Assembly: GCA_026686845.1 (NCBI GenBank)
Contig: JAIVEN010000015.1
Coordinates: 13,311,501-13,375,500, forward strand
Length of the DNA: 64,000 bases
Source: Adenanthera pavonina
Taxonomy: Eukaryota; Streptophyta; Magnoliopsida; Fabales; Fabaceae
Reading direction: 5' to 3'
The notes beneath the pieces were generated by a model. It saw only the letters and a list, made by a program, of their open reading frames with translations, ran no database searches and was not told the origin of the DNA. A program made the translations under genes and the position numbers. Shown in pieces: positions 1 to 12,570 of this stretch; position 1 is the stretch's first letter, and the number at the start of each line of letters is the position of its first letter.

Positions 1-138
1 ATTATTTAATTGAGTAAATCATAACCTCCCTTGGGTTCGACCTCTGGAATACTCCGGAGATATTTTTATTACTGCGATCGACCCTGTACACTTGCAGGAT
101 CCCGATCTCAAGGCACAACAAATTATGCCCTATGTTAT
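1..138. other. Transposon-like leader remnant
   Basis: A short stretch with a GGGTTCGACC motif followed by TGTACACTTGCAGG. This resembles the untranslated regions of plant LTR retrotransposons. It lies directly against the copia RNase H frame but is not part of it, so it is probably a separate or rearranged piece. The resemblance is from memory of such elements and has not been aligned. Confidence 0.3.
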
Positions 139-630
139 TAAGAAAACGATTTACGCTTGGTAGGATACTTCGATGCAGATTGGAGAGGAGATTTAGATGA
201 GCGCAAATCAACTTCTGGATATGTTTTTCTGCTAAACAATAGAGTTATATCTTGGTGCAGCAAGAAACAAACTTGTATTGCTTTGTCCATCATTAAAGCA
301 GAGTTTGTTGAGTGTTCTACAACAGTACAAGAAGCAATATGGCAGATGAGATACATAAAATACTTAGGGATCATTGGTGATAAATTAGATCATGTTTTAA
401 TAAATTGTGATAGCGAGGCAACCATAGCCTACACCAAAGATCTCAAGTATCATAATAAGATAAAGCACATAGACACCAAGTATAATTTTGTAAAAGATGT
501 CATAGTACAAAAGAGTGTTACAATTCACCATATTCCTACACGTCAAATAATAACTGATCCCTTTACCAAGCCAACACCTAGAAATGTATATGTTGATAAT
601 GTAAAATCACTTGGTATTCTTATGATATGA
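139..630 (+). pseudogene. Ty1/copia pol fragment, RNase H end
   Basis: This is the C-terminal RNase H part of a Ty1/copia polyprotein, the enzyme that removes the RNA strand during reverse transcription. The frame is open from just after a TAA at 139 to the TGA at 628-630. Visible hallmarks are FDADWRGD with the first RNase H aspartate, KSTSGYVF, SWCSKKQ, KAEFVE, CDSEAT, HIDTKY and the usual end DPFTKP. The codon often read as a start at 157 is TTG inside the domain, so this is not an independent gene. Protease, integrase and reverse transcriptase are absent. The sequence before 139 is not copia coding sequence, so the left edge is a break or recombination point. The family assignment is firm; activity is excluded. 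Confidence 0.9.
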
Positions 631-1756
631 TGTAACACAAATCTCTATAATGATCAATTATATGAATGAAATGAAGTGCACTTTCTATAACTGAGTCATT
701 TATGTGCATATATTTATGAAAATATACAATGTCTAGTATGTCATATATTTTGATAAGGTTGACTTTCTGACACGAGCAACCGCCTTTGACACTCATGGAG
801 AGTAGGTAAAGATGAGACATTTTGCATTCACTTGGTAAATCTGCAAAAGGACAGATATGACAGTGAAACACAAAATATGTCGCCCTAACAAAAAGAAGAG
901 AATAGGTCAGGATGAGATCCAATAAATATAAATGTTTGAGTCGAATTATGGATACCCACAATCCATAATACATGTAATTAGATGATGAATTTTCTAATAA
1001 GGACATCATGATAAATAGAAGCATTGGCAGAATTTGGGTTAGACACAGTGTGTGTCTGAATTTAAATATGTATGGTGTTAACAACAAACCAAAATCGACA
1101 TATGCTCTTATGTGATAAGAGTAACATCGTTGCATGCAAATCATACTGCATGTGTTTTAAAACCGCAATTGGGAAGTAAGTGAATAGATCTCTGTTTTAT
1201 TGTTGTGTGAGTCCCAGAGAGGAATAAACCCTTTCATTAAAGTCCTTATGACTTTGACATTTTCATGGAGAAATGATTCAATATTAGCTACTTTAGCATA
1301 TATATCCAATGGTCATAACAAATTCGATCAAAGGTATTATGTTAGGAAAGCAATTGTTTCATATTGAAATGAAATATGGATTAAAGGTAGATTACCTAGA
1401 AATATACACACCTGTAATGGTGTCTAAGACATGTCCGTTAAGAAATTATTTTATTAACATCTTAAGCATAGACACTAAGTACACAGGTGTAAGGCAATCT
1501 AAATTTGAATAAAAACTTATGAGGGATTATATTTGCCATGAGTAAAAGTGTATATAAGTAAATCTAGGATATTCAAGTCATAATACATGAACAAGATAAA
1601 TACGAAACACATAAGGTTATTCTGTGCTGGTCCTGGAAAAGGATTTCTAGTACATGAATACTTAATTGAAGATATTATGCCCATGCGGTCACGATAGAGC
1701 ACTTAGTATGAAATGGAGAGGAAGAATTACAAATAATTAACCTATCAAGTGTAAGT
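631..1756 (+). mobile_element. Copia 3' untranslated remnant
   Basis: Non-coding sequence between the copia stop codon and the solo LTR at 1757. It ends in CTATCAAGTGTAAGT, which resembles the polypurine-tract region that precedes a copia 3' LTR. No long frame with recognisable protein is present; the antisense frame at 620-1144 has no recognisable domain. The assignment rests on position after RNase H and is an inference. Confidence 0.45.
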
Positions 1757-4361
1757 TGTAACAACTCATACTTAGACTCATTTTCCATGTATTAAACTAT
1801 ATTTAAGTCCATTAAAACTTGATTAGAGACTTGATTACATAAAACCACTTAAACCAATTTATTTCATTTCGGGTACCATTTCCTTGGTTAACTTCTTTTT
1901 ACCCAGTGAACTTTGAAAATTCATAACTAAATCAAGAAAAATCATATTGACATGGTTCAAGTCTCTAAATATAGCTTAAAATATTCTATACATGGGAAAA
2001 ATGTTGAACAATGAAGTTACTTGGCCAACTTATACAGTAAGTTCGTATTATATGTACTGTAGCAATGGTCATTTTTGAAAATTTCTGATTCTGACCATAA
2101 ATTTGAAAAATCACAATAAATCATACACAACTCCAAATTGAGTGATCTTTGTGTTTATGGAAAGCTACACATGTCTAGTTTTCATACATGTAAAACATCC
2201 ATACATTGAACATATTGAGGTATATACAGTACTTCGAATTCCCAACCATATTCAGAAAAGTCTCTTGTATTCTCCCAACTTTCCAAAATACACACTCAAA
2301 TATACATAAATGGCCATAACTTGCCTTTATCTTACATGATACTCCATAAGAACTTAGAAGAACATATTAACATGGAAGCATAGCATAATCATGTCCCATA
2401 AGATTTTACATAACCTCTCATATAATAGTATCAACCTAAGTATCATTTATCTTGAACATTACTTTGCTTCTCCTTGCGTTTCCTTTCTTGGCTAATTTTG
2501 TCATAACTTGAACCTAAAATTGGTTAGAAATTTGGAGAGGGGTGAGATTCAAAGAATCTCAGTAGTAACTACCATCATGCACACATATCATCATATATAT
2601 TACAAGTATTCATCTCAAAACACATTAAGCATGCAATCAAATCATTTTGACATAACCATTTAATAAAAATTTGGGCAGCACTTCCCCTTGTATTTAGACA
2701 TATCCAGGGTCACATTACCCTTCAAACAATCCAACCAACAATGCCAAATCATCACAAGCTAACATTCCAAACATTAAACATATCATTCAAATCAAGCAAC
2801 ATCAATGATAATACATAAGCATAGATAGGTGAGTTAACTACCTTTTGGCTTTCCACTAATCTCCAAACTTTACAAACCTTTTCCTTGATCTTCTAACACT
2901 CCTTTGGATCCTATAGCATAATCAAATAATGCCATTAACCACTAATTATCCAATTTCATTTACAAAGTGCTCACTTGAACTAAAATTTGCACTTTGTTAT
3001 CCATCATGCATTCCTTGTACAACATACTTGTTATAACCTATTTTGGACCCAAGGAATCCATTTTTGAGGTCAAAAACTTGAAATTCCCTTCCCATAATGA
3101 ACCTAATTGGGCAGAAAATTATCATAAATTATAGAAAAATAACTAACCGATTAATTTGTAATCCAATGACATATTCTTGCACCTTATGGCCTATATAACC
3201 CTTTTCATGACTTAGTTTTTCCATACCTTCATTTTCTCTCTCTACTCTCTCTCTAGGTAGAAACTTTCAGCAAGAAAATAGAGGGAAAATAACCATTAAA
3301 ATCCCTCAAAATTACTAGGAGACACAAGAAAAGGGTTATAAGATAATACCTTGAAGTTTTGAGACAAATCTTGTGATTTTCTCTTCTCCCCTTTGCTCTC
3401 TCTCTCTCACGCGTTCCTAGCTTGCTTCTCCACTGAACCAGCATCTTCTTTTCGTGAGGAAGATGAAATGATAAGTTTTAAAATGATAATTATGTAATAT
3501 AATTACTTAAATTTACTTTTATATCTATTTTCCTTTACTTTTCTTTTAGAAAGCTTTTTGAAAAATTTCACATGTGTCCATGAGATGATTCAGACGTGGC
3601 TCACCTTAATTTTTAGCCAAAAATTGCTTCAATAATTTTTATGGACCAAAATACCCTTTACCGATTAGATTTACCCGTACCGATTGGGTATTTTCACCAA
3701 AATTGTCATTACATTGGTAAAGAATTATCCAACCATTACTTTTGATCCAAAATCATTATCTAGACCCAAAATATATTTTAATAAGGTCCAATCATTATCC
3801 TTGGATCAATACTGCCTTTTCTCTGCAGTCTAAACTAGCTTTTATTGGGTAAAATATTAATATTAAATCCTAATCACCCAATAAATATGATTTTGACCTT
3901 AATAAATTTCATACTATATTTCATTTGGTCTAACTCATTGAGAGCTTCATTTTGACTATAATTTTTCATATTTACAAAAATATCCTTATCCTAAAACTAA
4001 TTTATAATTTTTAAAATTTTTGAGTCATTAGGTGTAATTTACCCTAAAATTCATAAATTCTCCTCAACCTCCCCTCCGTCTACCGACTTCAATTTTTTTA
4101 TTATTATTATCTTTTTTTTTTCCCTTTTTTTTCTTTCTTTTTTTTTTCAGGGTAAAATTATTATTTTTTATTTTTTCTTTCAATTGAGATAATTGATCTC
4201 TTTATCCTATTTCATGCTAAATAATGTATATTCATTTTTATAATTTCTTTATAGATTTCAAAATATTAAGTCTCAAATATCCATAAAAATTTCAGGATGT
4301 TAGATAAGTGAGGGAAGTTGGATAATTTTTAATTTTTGGTCCACCCTTAATAGGTGTGACA
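1757..4361 (-). mobile_element. Solo LTR, Ty3/gypsy-like
   Basis: Read on the minus strand, this block starts TGTCACACC and ends GTTGTTACA, the TG...CA termini of an LTR. The flanks are TAAGT (1752-1756) and AAAGT (4362-4366), a target duplication with one mismatch. On the minus strand a TATA-like GGTTATATAGG lies near 3190-3200, as expected of an LTR promoter. No gag or pol is present on either side, so this is a solo LTR left by recombination. At about 2.6 kb it is long for an LTR. TGTCACACC starts are common in gypsy LTRs, but the class is inferred. Confidence 0.55.
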
Positions 4362-4860
4362 AAAGTCCAAGCTCAATAATTAGTGGGCTACACTATGTAA
4401 TTTTTACAGGGAACATTTATGATTTTAAGTTCCCACGTTGCAAGAAATAAGGAATTATGGGGAGTGGGCAGTTAGAAAATACGGACTATTTAAACCCTCT
4501 CTATGCATGATCTAATTCTTCATCCATCAGTGTGCCATCTATCGTGCAGAAGCCAAAAAGAGAAAAATTCTATGATTTTTCTCCACCGTGTGTGTGGCTT
4601 TACTGTATGTTGCTTACCTTTGATCATTGGCATAGCATCCTCAATGAGTACGTTTCTTTACTGTTTTTTATTGAATCAACATATGCATTCTTCTATAGTT
4701 TTCTGATACAACATTTTCTTTAACAAATGAAGACACATAGGGGAGCAAGAGTTTTATGTTATGAGATATAATTATAATTTGCTTAGTAATTAGCATCCCC
4801 CAAAGTAAACAGTACGTATTAGACATTGTTCGGTTCGCTCTTTCGATCTGTGCACTTCCC
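4362..4860 (+). mobile_element. Probable copia 3' LTR remnant
   Basis: Directly after the solo LTR the sequence runs AAGTCCAAGCTCAATAATTA, then has GACTATTTAAACCCTCTCT near 4484-4502, a TATA-like start region as in copia LTRs. Together with 631-1756 this suggests that the solo LTR landed near the junction of copia internal sequence and its 3' LTR. The right end is not sharply defined. The two short frames at 4503-4723 are not genes. Confidence 0.35.
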
Positions 4861-5208
4861 CTTATACCGTCCTTGATTAATTAACACGGAAACTAAAAAT
4901 GGCGGACAATGTAAAGAATCATCGGCAACTTATTAATTTGAAATAAAAAAATGCACGAAAAAGGGATATGTCATTTGAATGTGCGAATGATTTCAATGGG
5001 AGAATATTTAATTCCAGTCATTTTATGCCTACCATTATCAGATCTACTTCTCAATGGTTATAAAATTAAATTGAATCAAGAATAGCTTTATCAGATCTGA
5101 ATATGATTAAGAAGTAATATGCAGGAGACAGTCCCTGCCTCCCTGGTACGTAGACCTATATCTGCCATTAAATCTCGCTCACACTCGTACAATTTATAAA
5201 TATATATA
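4861..5208. other. Intergenic, nothing recognised
   Basis: AT-rich sequence between the copia remnant and the first Stowaway-like MITE. No coding frame of note, RNA gene or clear repeat is visible. Confidence 0.5.
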
Positions 5209-5469
5209 CTCCCTACCTTCTAAAACTTTTATTGTTTAAACAAATGGGATATAAATTAAAAATTATTAATTAATATATATTGATAAAAATACCATCATTT
5301 AATTAATTTATTATAAATAAGAGAAATAAGGAAAAGAAAAGATTAATAGTATTAAATGAGTGTATAACTGGAAAAAAAATTAATCAAGCATTAAAATTCT
5401 AAAAACAAAAGTTTTGGAATAAAATAATAAATCTAAAATAACAAAAAGTTTTAAAACAAAGAGAGGGAG
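5209..5469. mobile_element. Stowaway-like MITE 1
   Basis: The element begins CTCCCTACCTTCTAAAACTT and ends AGTTTTAAAACAAAGAGAGGGAG, its inverted copy. A TA dinucleotide sits on each side (5207-5208 and 5470-5471). CTCCCTCC-type inverted ends with TA target sites mark the Tc1/mariner-derived Stowaway class. It is 261 bp and non-coding. Confidence 0.8.
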
Positions 5470-5501
5470 TATATAAAGCTATAAAAATTTACTTAATCAT
5501 A

Positions 5502-5777
5502 TTCCTTATGGTCCATTTTAATTGTAGTTTTAGAAAATTTTGAAAATCTCAATTTCTATGATGTTTTACGTTACCAATGTAGATTTAATTTATTTATTTT
5601 TCTAATTTTACCCTTAAACAATTTATATTACCAATGAAATACATGAAAATTGGGAAAGAGAAAAAATATAATAATTAATAGCAAAGTAATAAAAATGCAG
5701 TATTCATCCAGTTATTTACTATCTTTCTTGATCTTGTGTTAAAATCATAAATAAAAATCAAAATAAAATGGAGGGAG
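5502..5777. mobile_element. Stowaway-like MITE 2
   Basis: The left end TTCCTTATGGTCCATTTTAA pairs with the right end AAATAAAATGGAGGGAG, with TA flanks at 5500-5501 and 5778-5779. It is 276 bp and non-coding, and lies 32 bp after the previous element. Confidence 0.7.
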
Positions 5778-5787
5778 TATATAATTA

Positions 5788-6370
5788 GCATTCCCTCTTT
5801 TTTCAAATAATTAACACTTTAAACATTTTGCTTTGTTTCCAAATAATTGTTCCTTTAGAATTTTAAGGTAGTATTTATTACTTTTTTTTTTGACAATTTT
5901 ATCCTTTAATAAAGTAATGAAGGAAGAGAGAAATATTAAAGAATTTTTTTGTCTTATAAAAAAATATTAAAGAATAAAATACTTATCCACACATAATTAA
6001 TAAAGGTATTTTAGTAAAATATAGTCAAAATTTATTAATCTTTATGTATATAACTTACAAGGTATCAATTGATCGAAAACAGAAGGAGTATTAACAACTA
6101 AGAAAATATTCCTTCTATTTTTAAAAAATTGACACTTTGGAACATTGAGTTATTTCTAAACAATTGTTATTTTAAAATTTTAATAAAGCATTGATTATTT
6201 CTTCGATCATCTTAACCTTGAATAATAAAACATAACTCCTTATTATATTTGTTACTAAAACATAATAAATATGGGTATCTTACTAAAATATGATTTTATT
6301 TTGCTACAATATTTTTAAATTATTTATTAGGTTTCTTAATATGCATCTTAGATTATAATTATTTGAAAAT
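5788..6370. mobile_element. Two tandem related MITEs
   Basis: Two similar elements lie head to tail. The first (about 5788-6088) opens TTCCCTCTTTTTTC and closes AACAGAAGGAG followed by TA. The second starts at 6109 with TTCCTTCTATTTTT and shares its internal order (a GACACTTT-like stretch, then AATTGTT, then AATTTTAA). Its right end near 6.37 kb is unclear. Both are AT-rich and non-coding. They look like Stowaway relatives. Confidence 0.55.
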
Positions 6371-6451
6371 GGTGAAAACAATCTCTTTTTTTATTTGGGT
6401 GTTTTGCCAGTTTTGTGGGGGAGGGGGTTGCGTTAGATAGGGTGATTGATA

Positions 6452-6721
6452 TTCCTTCCGGTCCATATTATAAGAGGACATTTTAGAATATTTAATTTGT
6501 TCAAAATATAATATATTGTATTAAATTTTAGTATTATTTTTTTATTTTTATTAATTTATTATTTGTTTTGTAATTTGAAAAAGAGAAAAGAGTGAAATTT
6601 AGTAATTAATAAGGATAAAAGTGTAATGTTAAAATTTTTTATAAAAATTTAAAATTTATAACTAATTTTTTTAAAAAATATAAATTAATTAAAAACCCTT
6701 TATTATATAAATAAGATGGAC
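6452..6721. mobile_element. Stowaway-like MITE, right end trimmed
   Basis: The left end is TTCCTTCCGGTCCATATTAT and the right end AATAAGATGGAC is its inverted partner, but the outermost bases on the right are missing. TA flanks at 6450-6451 and 6722-6723 are consistent. Non-coding. Confidence 0.6.
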
Positions 6722-7325
6722 TAATAAATAGGCTCAAGAAGAAGAAGCAGTAGTTGAAATAAGAAAAAAAAAGTATATAGCATCCAATCAAAGTTCATGT
6801 AGGAGAATCCGAGGAGATAATGTTTAGCTTTTTTTTTTTTTTCTAGGAGAATAATGTTTAGCTTTTGATTCGCAAAATGAACAGCCGGCGGCTGAGGTGG
6901 AATAACATCCTTCACGTTTCCATATTTAAATATTGAAAAAAACTTAACCATCCAATAAGATGAGAGCCCTAGATCCATAATTACGTAGTCAATTTTTTTT
7001 TTGCCCGAAATCAAATTGTAATTATTGCAGGAACCAAAAAAAAAAGTGACACTTACTTTGTTGGGTAAGAAATAGCAATCTTCTTTAATTTGCGATCGTC
7101 GAATGGACACAAAAAGGAGAATCAAGCGTCCTAAGTAAGCAACTTAACTACTCGTAAATAAAGAGTTAATTTGTATTATTATATGAACTTGCAGAAAGTA
7201 AAGTTGGGTGAATCGCAAAAAGTTGAAGTGATGGAAACAGTAACCACCACCAATTTCTATCAGAAGAATTGATCGAATTGATCGATGTATTTCCTGTCAA
7301 CGAAAAAAAATCAGCTTGGATATCA
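6722..7325. other. Intergenic, low complexity
   Basis: AT-rich sequence with several poly-T and poly-A runs. The minus-strand frame at 6721-7125 is rich in phenylalanine, leucine and lysine because of these runs and shows no domain. Nothing else is recognised. Confidence 0.5.
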
Positions 7326-7830
7326 AATCGGTAAAAATGTAAATTTAATAGTTTAATTATAATTTAATAAGAATTAAATAAGTGATAATAAATTTAATAA
7401 CTTTTTAATTTCATATATTATGTTACAAAATTAAAAATATAATTAGTAAGTTTTATAATTTAATATTAAAATCTAAACAAGTTAATATTCATCTATAATT
7501 ATATTTTAAATTTAAAAAAGTCAATTAATAATTTTTTTTATATTATTTATTAAATAAATTTATTATTATTAATAATTATGTATCATAATATTGTTTATAC
7601 AATATTACAATATAGAAAAAATTTATATAAAAAATAATATAATTTAGTACTAAAAATAATATTATTTCATCTTAAAAATTTTTAAAAAATAAAAAATAAA
7701 AATTATACTAGTTCAATTAGTTTTGTATCGATTCTAAAATTAGTCAATTTTTATTTATGATTGGACTATACTTGACACCGATTCCTAGTTAGATCAATCA
7801 AACTGGCCAATCATATTCCATCTTTTGTTC
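7326..7830. mobile_element. AT-rich MITE, copy A
   Basis: This stretch matches the right part of the element at 35390-35936 over several hundred bases. Shared landmarks, in the same order, are ATTATTAATAATTAT, ATATCATAAT-like sequence, TTTAGTACTAAAAATAATAT and CCAATTGG/CAAACTGGCCAAT near the end. The left part is diverged and the termini are degraded, so this is the older or truncated copy. No coding capacity. Confidence 0.6.
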
Positions 7831-7998
7831 CTTGTTTCCTATTTCAAGAGAATCGGGATTATATCTAATGAAATTAAGAATTTCCATGTGCCATCCAACC
7901 TTTACTTTTTTTTATCCAACTTTCATTTTAAATTAATTAAATATAAATCAACCTTAAAAGAATTAATTTTCTGCTATCTAGTTAAAGAATATTTTTAA

Positions 7999-8179
7999 TG
8001 GGAAAATGATAGTTGGAAACCAAAAATTTGAATTAAATACAGTAAAGGATTTTGTAATTTTTTTTATTACTGAACATCACGAATTTAGTACTACTTTGTT
8101 CTGTATTTATTACTGAAAAAATTGTAAGATCTTTTACTGTATTTAATTCAAACTTTTGATCTCCCACTATCATTTCCCC
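7999..8179. mobile_element. Hairpin MITE, 8-bp duplication ATTTTTAA
   Basis: A 181-bp foldback element. The left arm (GGGAAAATGATAGTTGG, then TTTGAATTAAATACAGTAAA) is repeated inverted in the right arm up to CCACTATCATTTCCCC, with a small loop near 8080-8100. Perfect 8-bp direct repeats ATTTTTAA flank it at 7991-7998 and 8180-8187. An 8-bp duplication fits a hAT-type or related DNA transposon. The transcript would form a long hairpin. Confidence 0.8.
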
Positions 8180-8187
8180 ATTTTTAA

Positions 8188-10117
8188 TACTCACAAATAT
8201 ATATATATAAATTAGTGGAGCAAAATTTATGTCTACAGAAATACTAAAAAAAATGACATTTATTATATATTTTAAAAAAATATTTTTGTTTAATGTATGA
8301 TAAAGAGATAGAGAAAAAAATATTAAATAAGAGTAATTTTAAAAAAATATGATTTTCAGAAAAATCGAAGTAATTAACTAATTTTAACTTCTATCCTTTA
8401 TCTATATAATTCAATTAAAATGATCTTATATTAAGAATGAGAGAGCATACATATCTCAGGCAAACGGATGATATATTAATACAAAATATGAAATTTATAA
8501 CAATTTCTACTGCTATAAATAATATTAATGTAATTCATTTCTGTGCAATCCTAATATTTTTATCGAGGAATTGATAAATTCGGAATAAGAGCGTTGATAA
8601 TACTGTCGAGAAAATATAATGCATAGGCCACGTATTTTCTAACGTGGAATAAAAAATTCTAACCGAAAAAAAAAAAGGACGTTGTCAAATTGAGTCTAGT
8701 GGGCCATGCATCTTTTTGTTAATAATTCACGCCTTGTCAATTATCAATTATTAAATTAATTTCTTATACGATTAATAATTTGCATGCAAGTTGATTGCTC
8801 CAGTAGCTGTCTTTCTCAACTTTCGCAACAAAAGCTTTAGTTGGGGAAAAAAAAGATTAAAAGCTTCAATTGCAAACTTGTCATCATCTGTTCTTAATTA
8901 GTAAGTTCACCCCGAGCTAATTAATTAATTAATATAATTGATAAGTCAGCATAGTATTTGTGATTAACTTGAAGCGCGCTTTCTTTTATGATATTGTTTG
9001 AAGAGTAAAGGAGACAAAATCTGATTAATTCCATACGCAAAAAAATTTAGTGTTATAAAAATGTCAATTCAGTGTTCATTTAATTAACACTGTTAGAGTT
9101 AAATTGACGGAATAACGTTATGGAACACGATTAAAACGATGACATTGAAATTTGAAGTGGTCAACTGACCGCGCCAAAAAAAAACCAAAAACTGACCACG
9201 CCAATTGTCTCTAAATATCAATAACAACAATATACTTACATTATAGTTTTATAATAAATATAATTATTAATAAACATTATATATATATTAAGTTCATTTA
9301 ACAATATTACCAATTGTTGAGATGTTGGTTTCCGAGTATCTTCGTTAATTAAATAACGTAATGATTCTTCTTTTTAGTTGGGTTCTTTTTACAGTGAAAA
9401 AGATAAGGCTACAATTATGCAGGAAAAAAACAAAAGAAAATTATGGATTGATCTTGATCTTCCTTGATCCATTTCGTCATCGGATCGAAAAAGAAGAAGG
9501 AAAGTTGAAACTCTGTCTAACTCTCTAAGGGATAAACAGGGAAAGAATATATGTCCATTATTTTTAAAGCACCCTCATGTAGGAAAAAAGCAACCACCGT
9601 GATCCGCACTCAGATTATTTAATTCATCGATATCCAATCTGATTGATGGATAAACATATTTTAGTGATTGCAAGATTGAATGGATTTAATAACAACAACA
9701 ATAATAATAATGCGAAATTGATCTTTAGTTAATCTCCATGCATGCTTGCCACGTGTCACACGAAATATAAAATTCAAGCTCCGGTACAAATGCTGTTTTT
9801 AACTATTTTAGTATATGGATCTCTAGTTAGCCACCACCCAAATACTCCATTATAGTAATTCTCTCTCTACTTTATATTTTCAATTATTTTTAACTAATTT
9901 ATACATACTAAAATAGTAATTAAAATTATTAAACATTACAAAACTTATCATAACTTTCCATTATTACTCTTATTAAATTATATTTATTTTAATTATCTCT
10001 TTCTTAATATCTCCTATCATAATTATTTAATGAAGAGTAAACATGAAAATGAACAATATTTTAAATACTTAAATTCTTATAAAATATGACTTATAATAAG
10101 AAATAAATATGGTAATA
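8188..10117. other. Intergenic, AT-rich, degraded MITEs
   Basis: No gene is visible. Part of 8220-8440 resembles the MITE family at 10118 and 23271 (GATAAAGAGA, then AATTAACTAATTTTAACT, then AAAATGATCTTATATT), so it is probably another decayed copy. A CCACGTGTCA G-box-like site lies near 9749-9758. The rest is unassigned. Confidence 0.45.
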
Positions 10118-10376
10118 CTATCTCCGGTCCTATATATAAGATTTTTTACCTTGTAAATATAAGATCCTTTACAATATACGAGGTGGTATTTATTATACAT
10201 TTCCAAAAAAATGCCCCTATTTAATGTATTCAAAGAAAAAAAGAGAGAGATTAAATAAGGGTAGTTTTGGAAAAATATTCAAATTTTTGAAGAAATCGAG
10301 GTAGTTAATTAGTTTTAACTCTCTTTCTTAATTCACGTGCTTTGGTTAAAATGATCTCATATATATATATAGGACT
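10118..10376. mobile_element. Stowaway-like MITE carrying a G-box
   Basis: The left end CTATCTCCGGTCCTATATAT pairs imperfectly with the right end ATATATATAGGAC. Internal order is a GTAGTTTTGG-like stretch, AGTTAATTAGTTTTAACT, TTAATTCACGTGC and AAAATGATCTCATA. The same order occurs at 18605-18860 and, less well, at 23271-23535. The CACGTG core near 10335-10340 is a G-box palindrome. Confidence 0.6.
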
Positions 10377-12570
10377 ATTAATCACTTTATCAGTTTGTGT
10401 TGTTACACTAAATCATTGGATATTAAGCTCTTGCCTTGTTAAACTTTTCTTTAACCTGACAACGTTTAAATTCAGTTGTTGGTATTAATTGGCCTTGATT
10501 TGTACACAAGGCAGTGCACTTCATTCTGGATAAAAGTGATGGATTTTCCCCTGTGGATTTTAAATTGAACCACTCCCTGTTGATTAAAAGGTTTATGGAG
10601 CTGTTGGACTTGAATGCCTTAGAGTTTGGTTGGTCGGTTGAGCTTAATTATGAGAGTGAGAGGGGTAACCCTGGTTGAAAGCAAGGAGTAGCAGAAGCAT
10701 GGAATGGAACAGAGAAATACTGAAAATGAAACCTGCAAGTCAGAGTCGAACTCACAGTTTGATGGATAGTAGATGGAGTCTTCGAGTAATCACTCCTCTC
10801 TGAATTCGTCAATACTAACCTGAGCCTCTGTGGACTCCACGCTACACCTGGATGGGACTGCTTCTGGACCCCATCATCGTCCTCCATCAATACATCCCAC
10901 GTTCTCCCACTATTATTTTATACTATTTGCTCATGGATCTGGCCCCTTTTACCTACTTAATTAATAATCTACCTTTTCTTTTTTTTAAACCTGGTCCATT
11001 GGACTATTGTTATGCACGAACTCTGAGTGAAGTGACAGTGCTCATCTGGTGAAGTCCACAGAAATATGATCTTCTGGAGATACAAAACCATGTTGAGCTC
11101 TAAGCAATCATGGTTAAACTCAAATGTGTTCGCGTACCTGACACAATTCTTTCTTCATTCGGAACTGTTACGTCCTTGACCTCGCGAACTAACTCGTCAA
11201 GGAGATGGCAAATTAAACTTATTTGTGTGCATACATATTTTGCATTCACTTTCTTCTCTTTTGATTTCTTGTGTCGGGGAAGGACGAGGTTTTCATTTTG
11301 GGGTCAGACCTTGAAAGGTTACGCCCAACCCGTAGATGGAGGATTCTCTTAGATGGGCCAACACAAGTGCCCACTGCAACAACTTTGCCTCAATAGTACT
11401 CTTCTTCTTCAAGTTTGCTTTGGCCCAAATTAAGAAAAATAATAAACTTCATAACCATTCCCCCAAGGAATTTAAATTTCCTACCGTGACTAACTCTTTA
11501 AAGTGATTAAGTGCAGTGCATTAGAAAAGAACACATTTATTATAAATGAAATAAAATTATAAAATAATAAATATGTCAATTTTATTAATGCACTCAAGCA
11601 CTTGATGAACCTGGGCGATGCAGCAGGGGATTCAAACTCTATCGGTGAATCCCACCCGCAGAATACATTTACCTATTTTAACATCGGAAGGTTTCATTTC
11701 AGTCCTAATAAAACCTCGCAAGGTTTCGTTGTTAGCCTTGTTGAATCCGAAAATGTTGCCAAGGCCGAAACAGAAAGGAGCATTAAAGGCGGCCCAATAG
11801 ACTCCGGAATCCAACGACAGGGGGACTTGCAGTTTCAGTTTGGAACTTTGGATCAATCCCCCGTTAAATGCCCAATGCCTTGAAACCGCAAATATTCTCT
11901 TACTATTGCGATTTCCTATTCTCCCCTTCTTGATAACTTTCTGCCTTTATGAATGGATATTTGCATTTTTCCCTTTCTAATACACGACTCATTTTGTGCT
12001 TCAAATATGATATCATTCTGTATAGTGAAACTGGAATACTACACCAAGAACCATATGTATCATCTTATTCAGCGCTTGATTAATTTGAAATTCGTTGATG
12101 TTAAGAATTTTTAATATCACAAATAATATTAATCTTTGCTGTACTTCCAGGCATATCTGGCAGAAACTAATAAAAATGTGTTTTTTTTTCCAATTAAATT
12201 TATTGAAATGGACAAAACCACCTATTTTGATGGCATAAGATATGTGTTTGTGTATGTAGAAAACACGGGCACCTTATTTGATTATTATTAGTATTTATTT
12301 TTGCGCAATATTAGTAATTGTTTACTATATTCATACAGTTTGATTCCTATTTAAAAAAAAAAAAATTTGCACGATGCACAACGACGCGTGCACATACCTC
12401 ACCCGGGATTTCATTTTAACACTCGACGCTGAACGCATACCTGGACCAACGTACAGACACAGTGTCAGTGATGGTGGGTTTATATTTGAGCTTCAGAGTT
12501 CGGATATGAGATATCCTATTTCTCATGCCAAGACCAACACCACCATATATATAACTCCTCAGAATTCACG
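10377..12570. other. Intergenic region before the CCCH gene
   Basis: The part from 10.6 to 11.9 kb is less AT-rich than its surroundings and has short frames on both strands (for example 10648-10890 minus and 11602-11883 plus). I recognise no domain in any of them, and they may be remnants of an old insertion. From about 11.9 kb the sequence returns to ordinary AT-rich upstream DNA of the zinc-finger gene. Confidence 0.4.
12479..12570 (+). promoter_or_regulatory. Core promoter and leader, CCCH gene
   Basis: Two TATA-like sites precede the start codon: TTTATATTTG at about 12479-12488 and CATATATATAA at about 12544-12554. The first would give a leader of about 60 bases. The second is only about 17 bases from the ATG at 12571 and is too close to serve that start. 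I therefore prefer the first. Confidence 0.35.

Noticed and set aside
620..1144. 174-residue minus-strand frame after the copia fragment
   Set aside because: No recognisable domain and antisense to retrotransposon untranslated sequence.
6721..7125. 134-residue minus-strand frame
   Set aside because: Created by poly-A and poly-T runs; no conserved features.
11602..11883. 93-residue plus frame and a 74-residue minus frame over it
   Set aside because: Neither shows a known domain; both lie in an unexplained GC-richer patch, and I could not support a gene.
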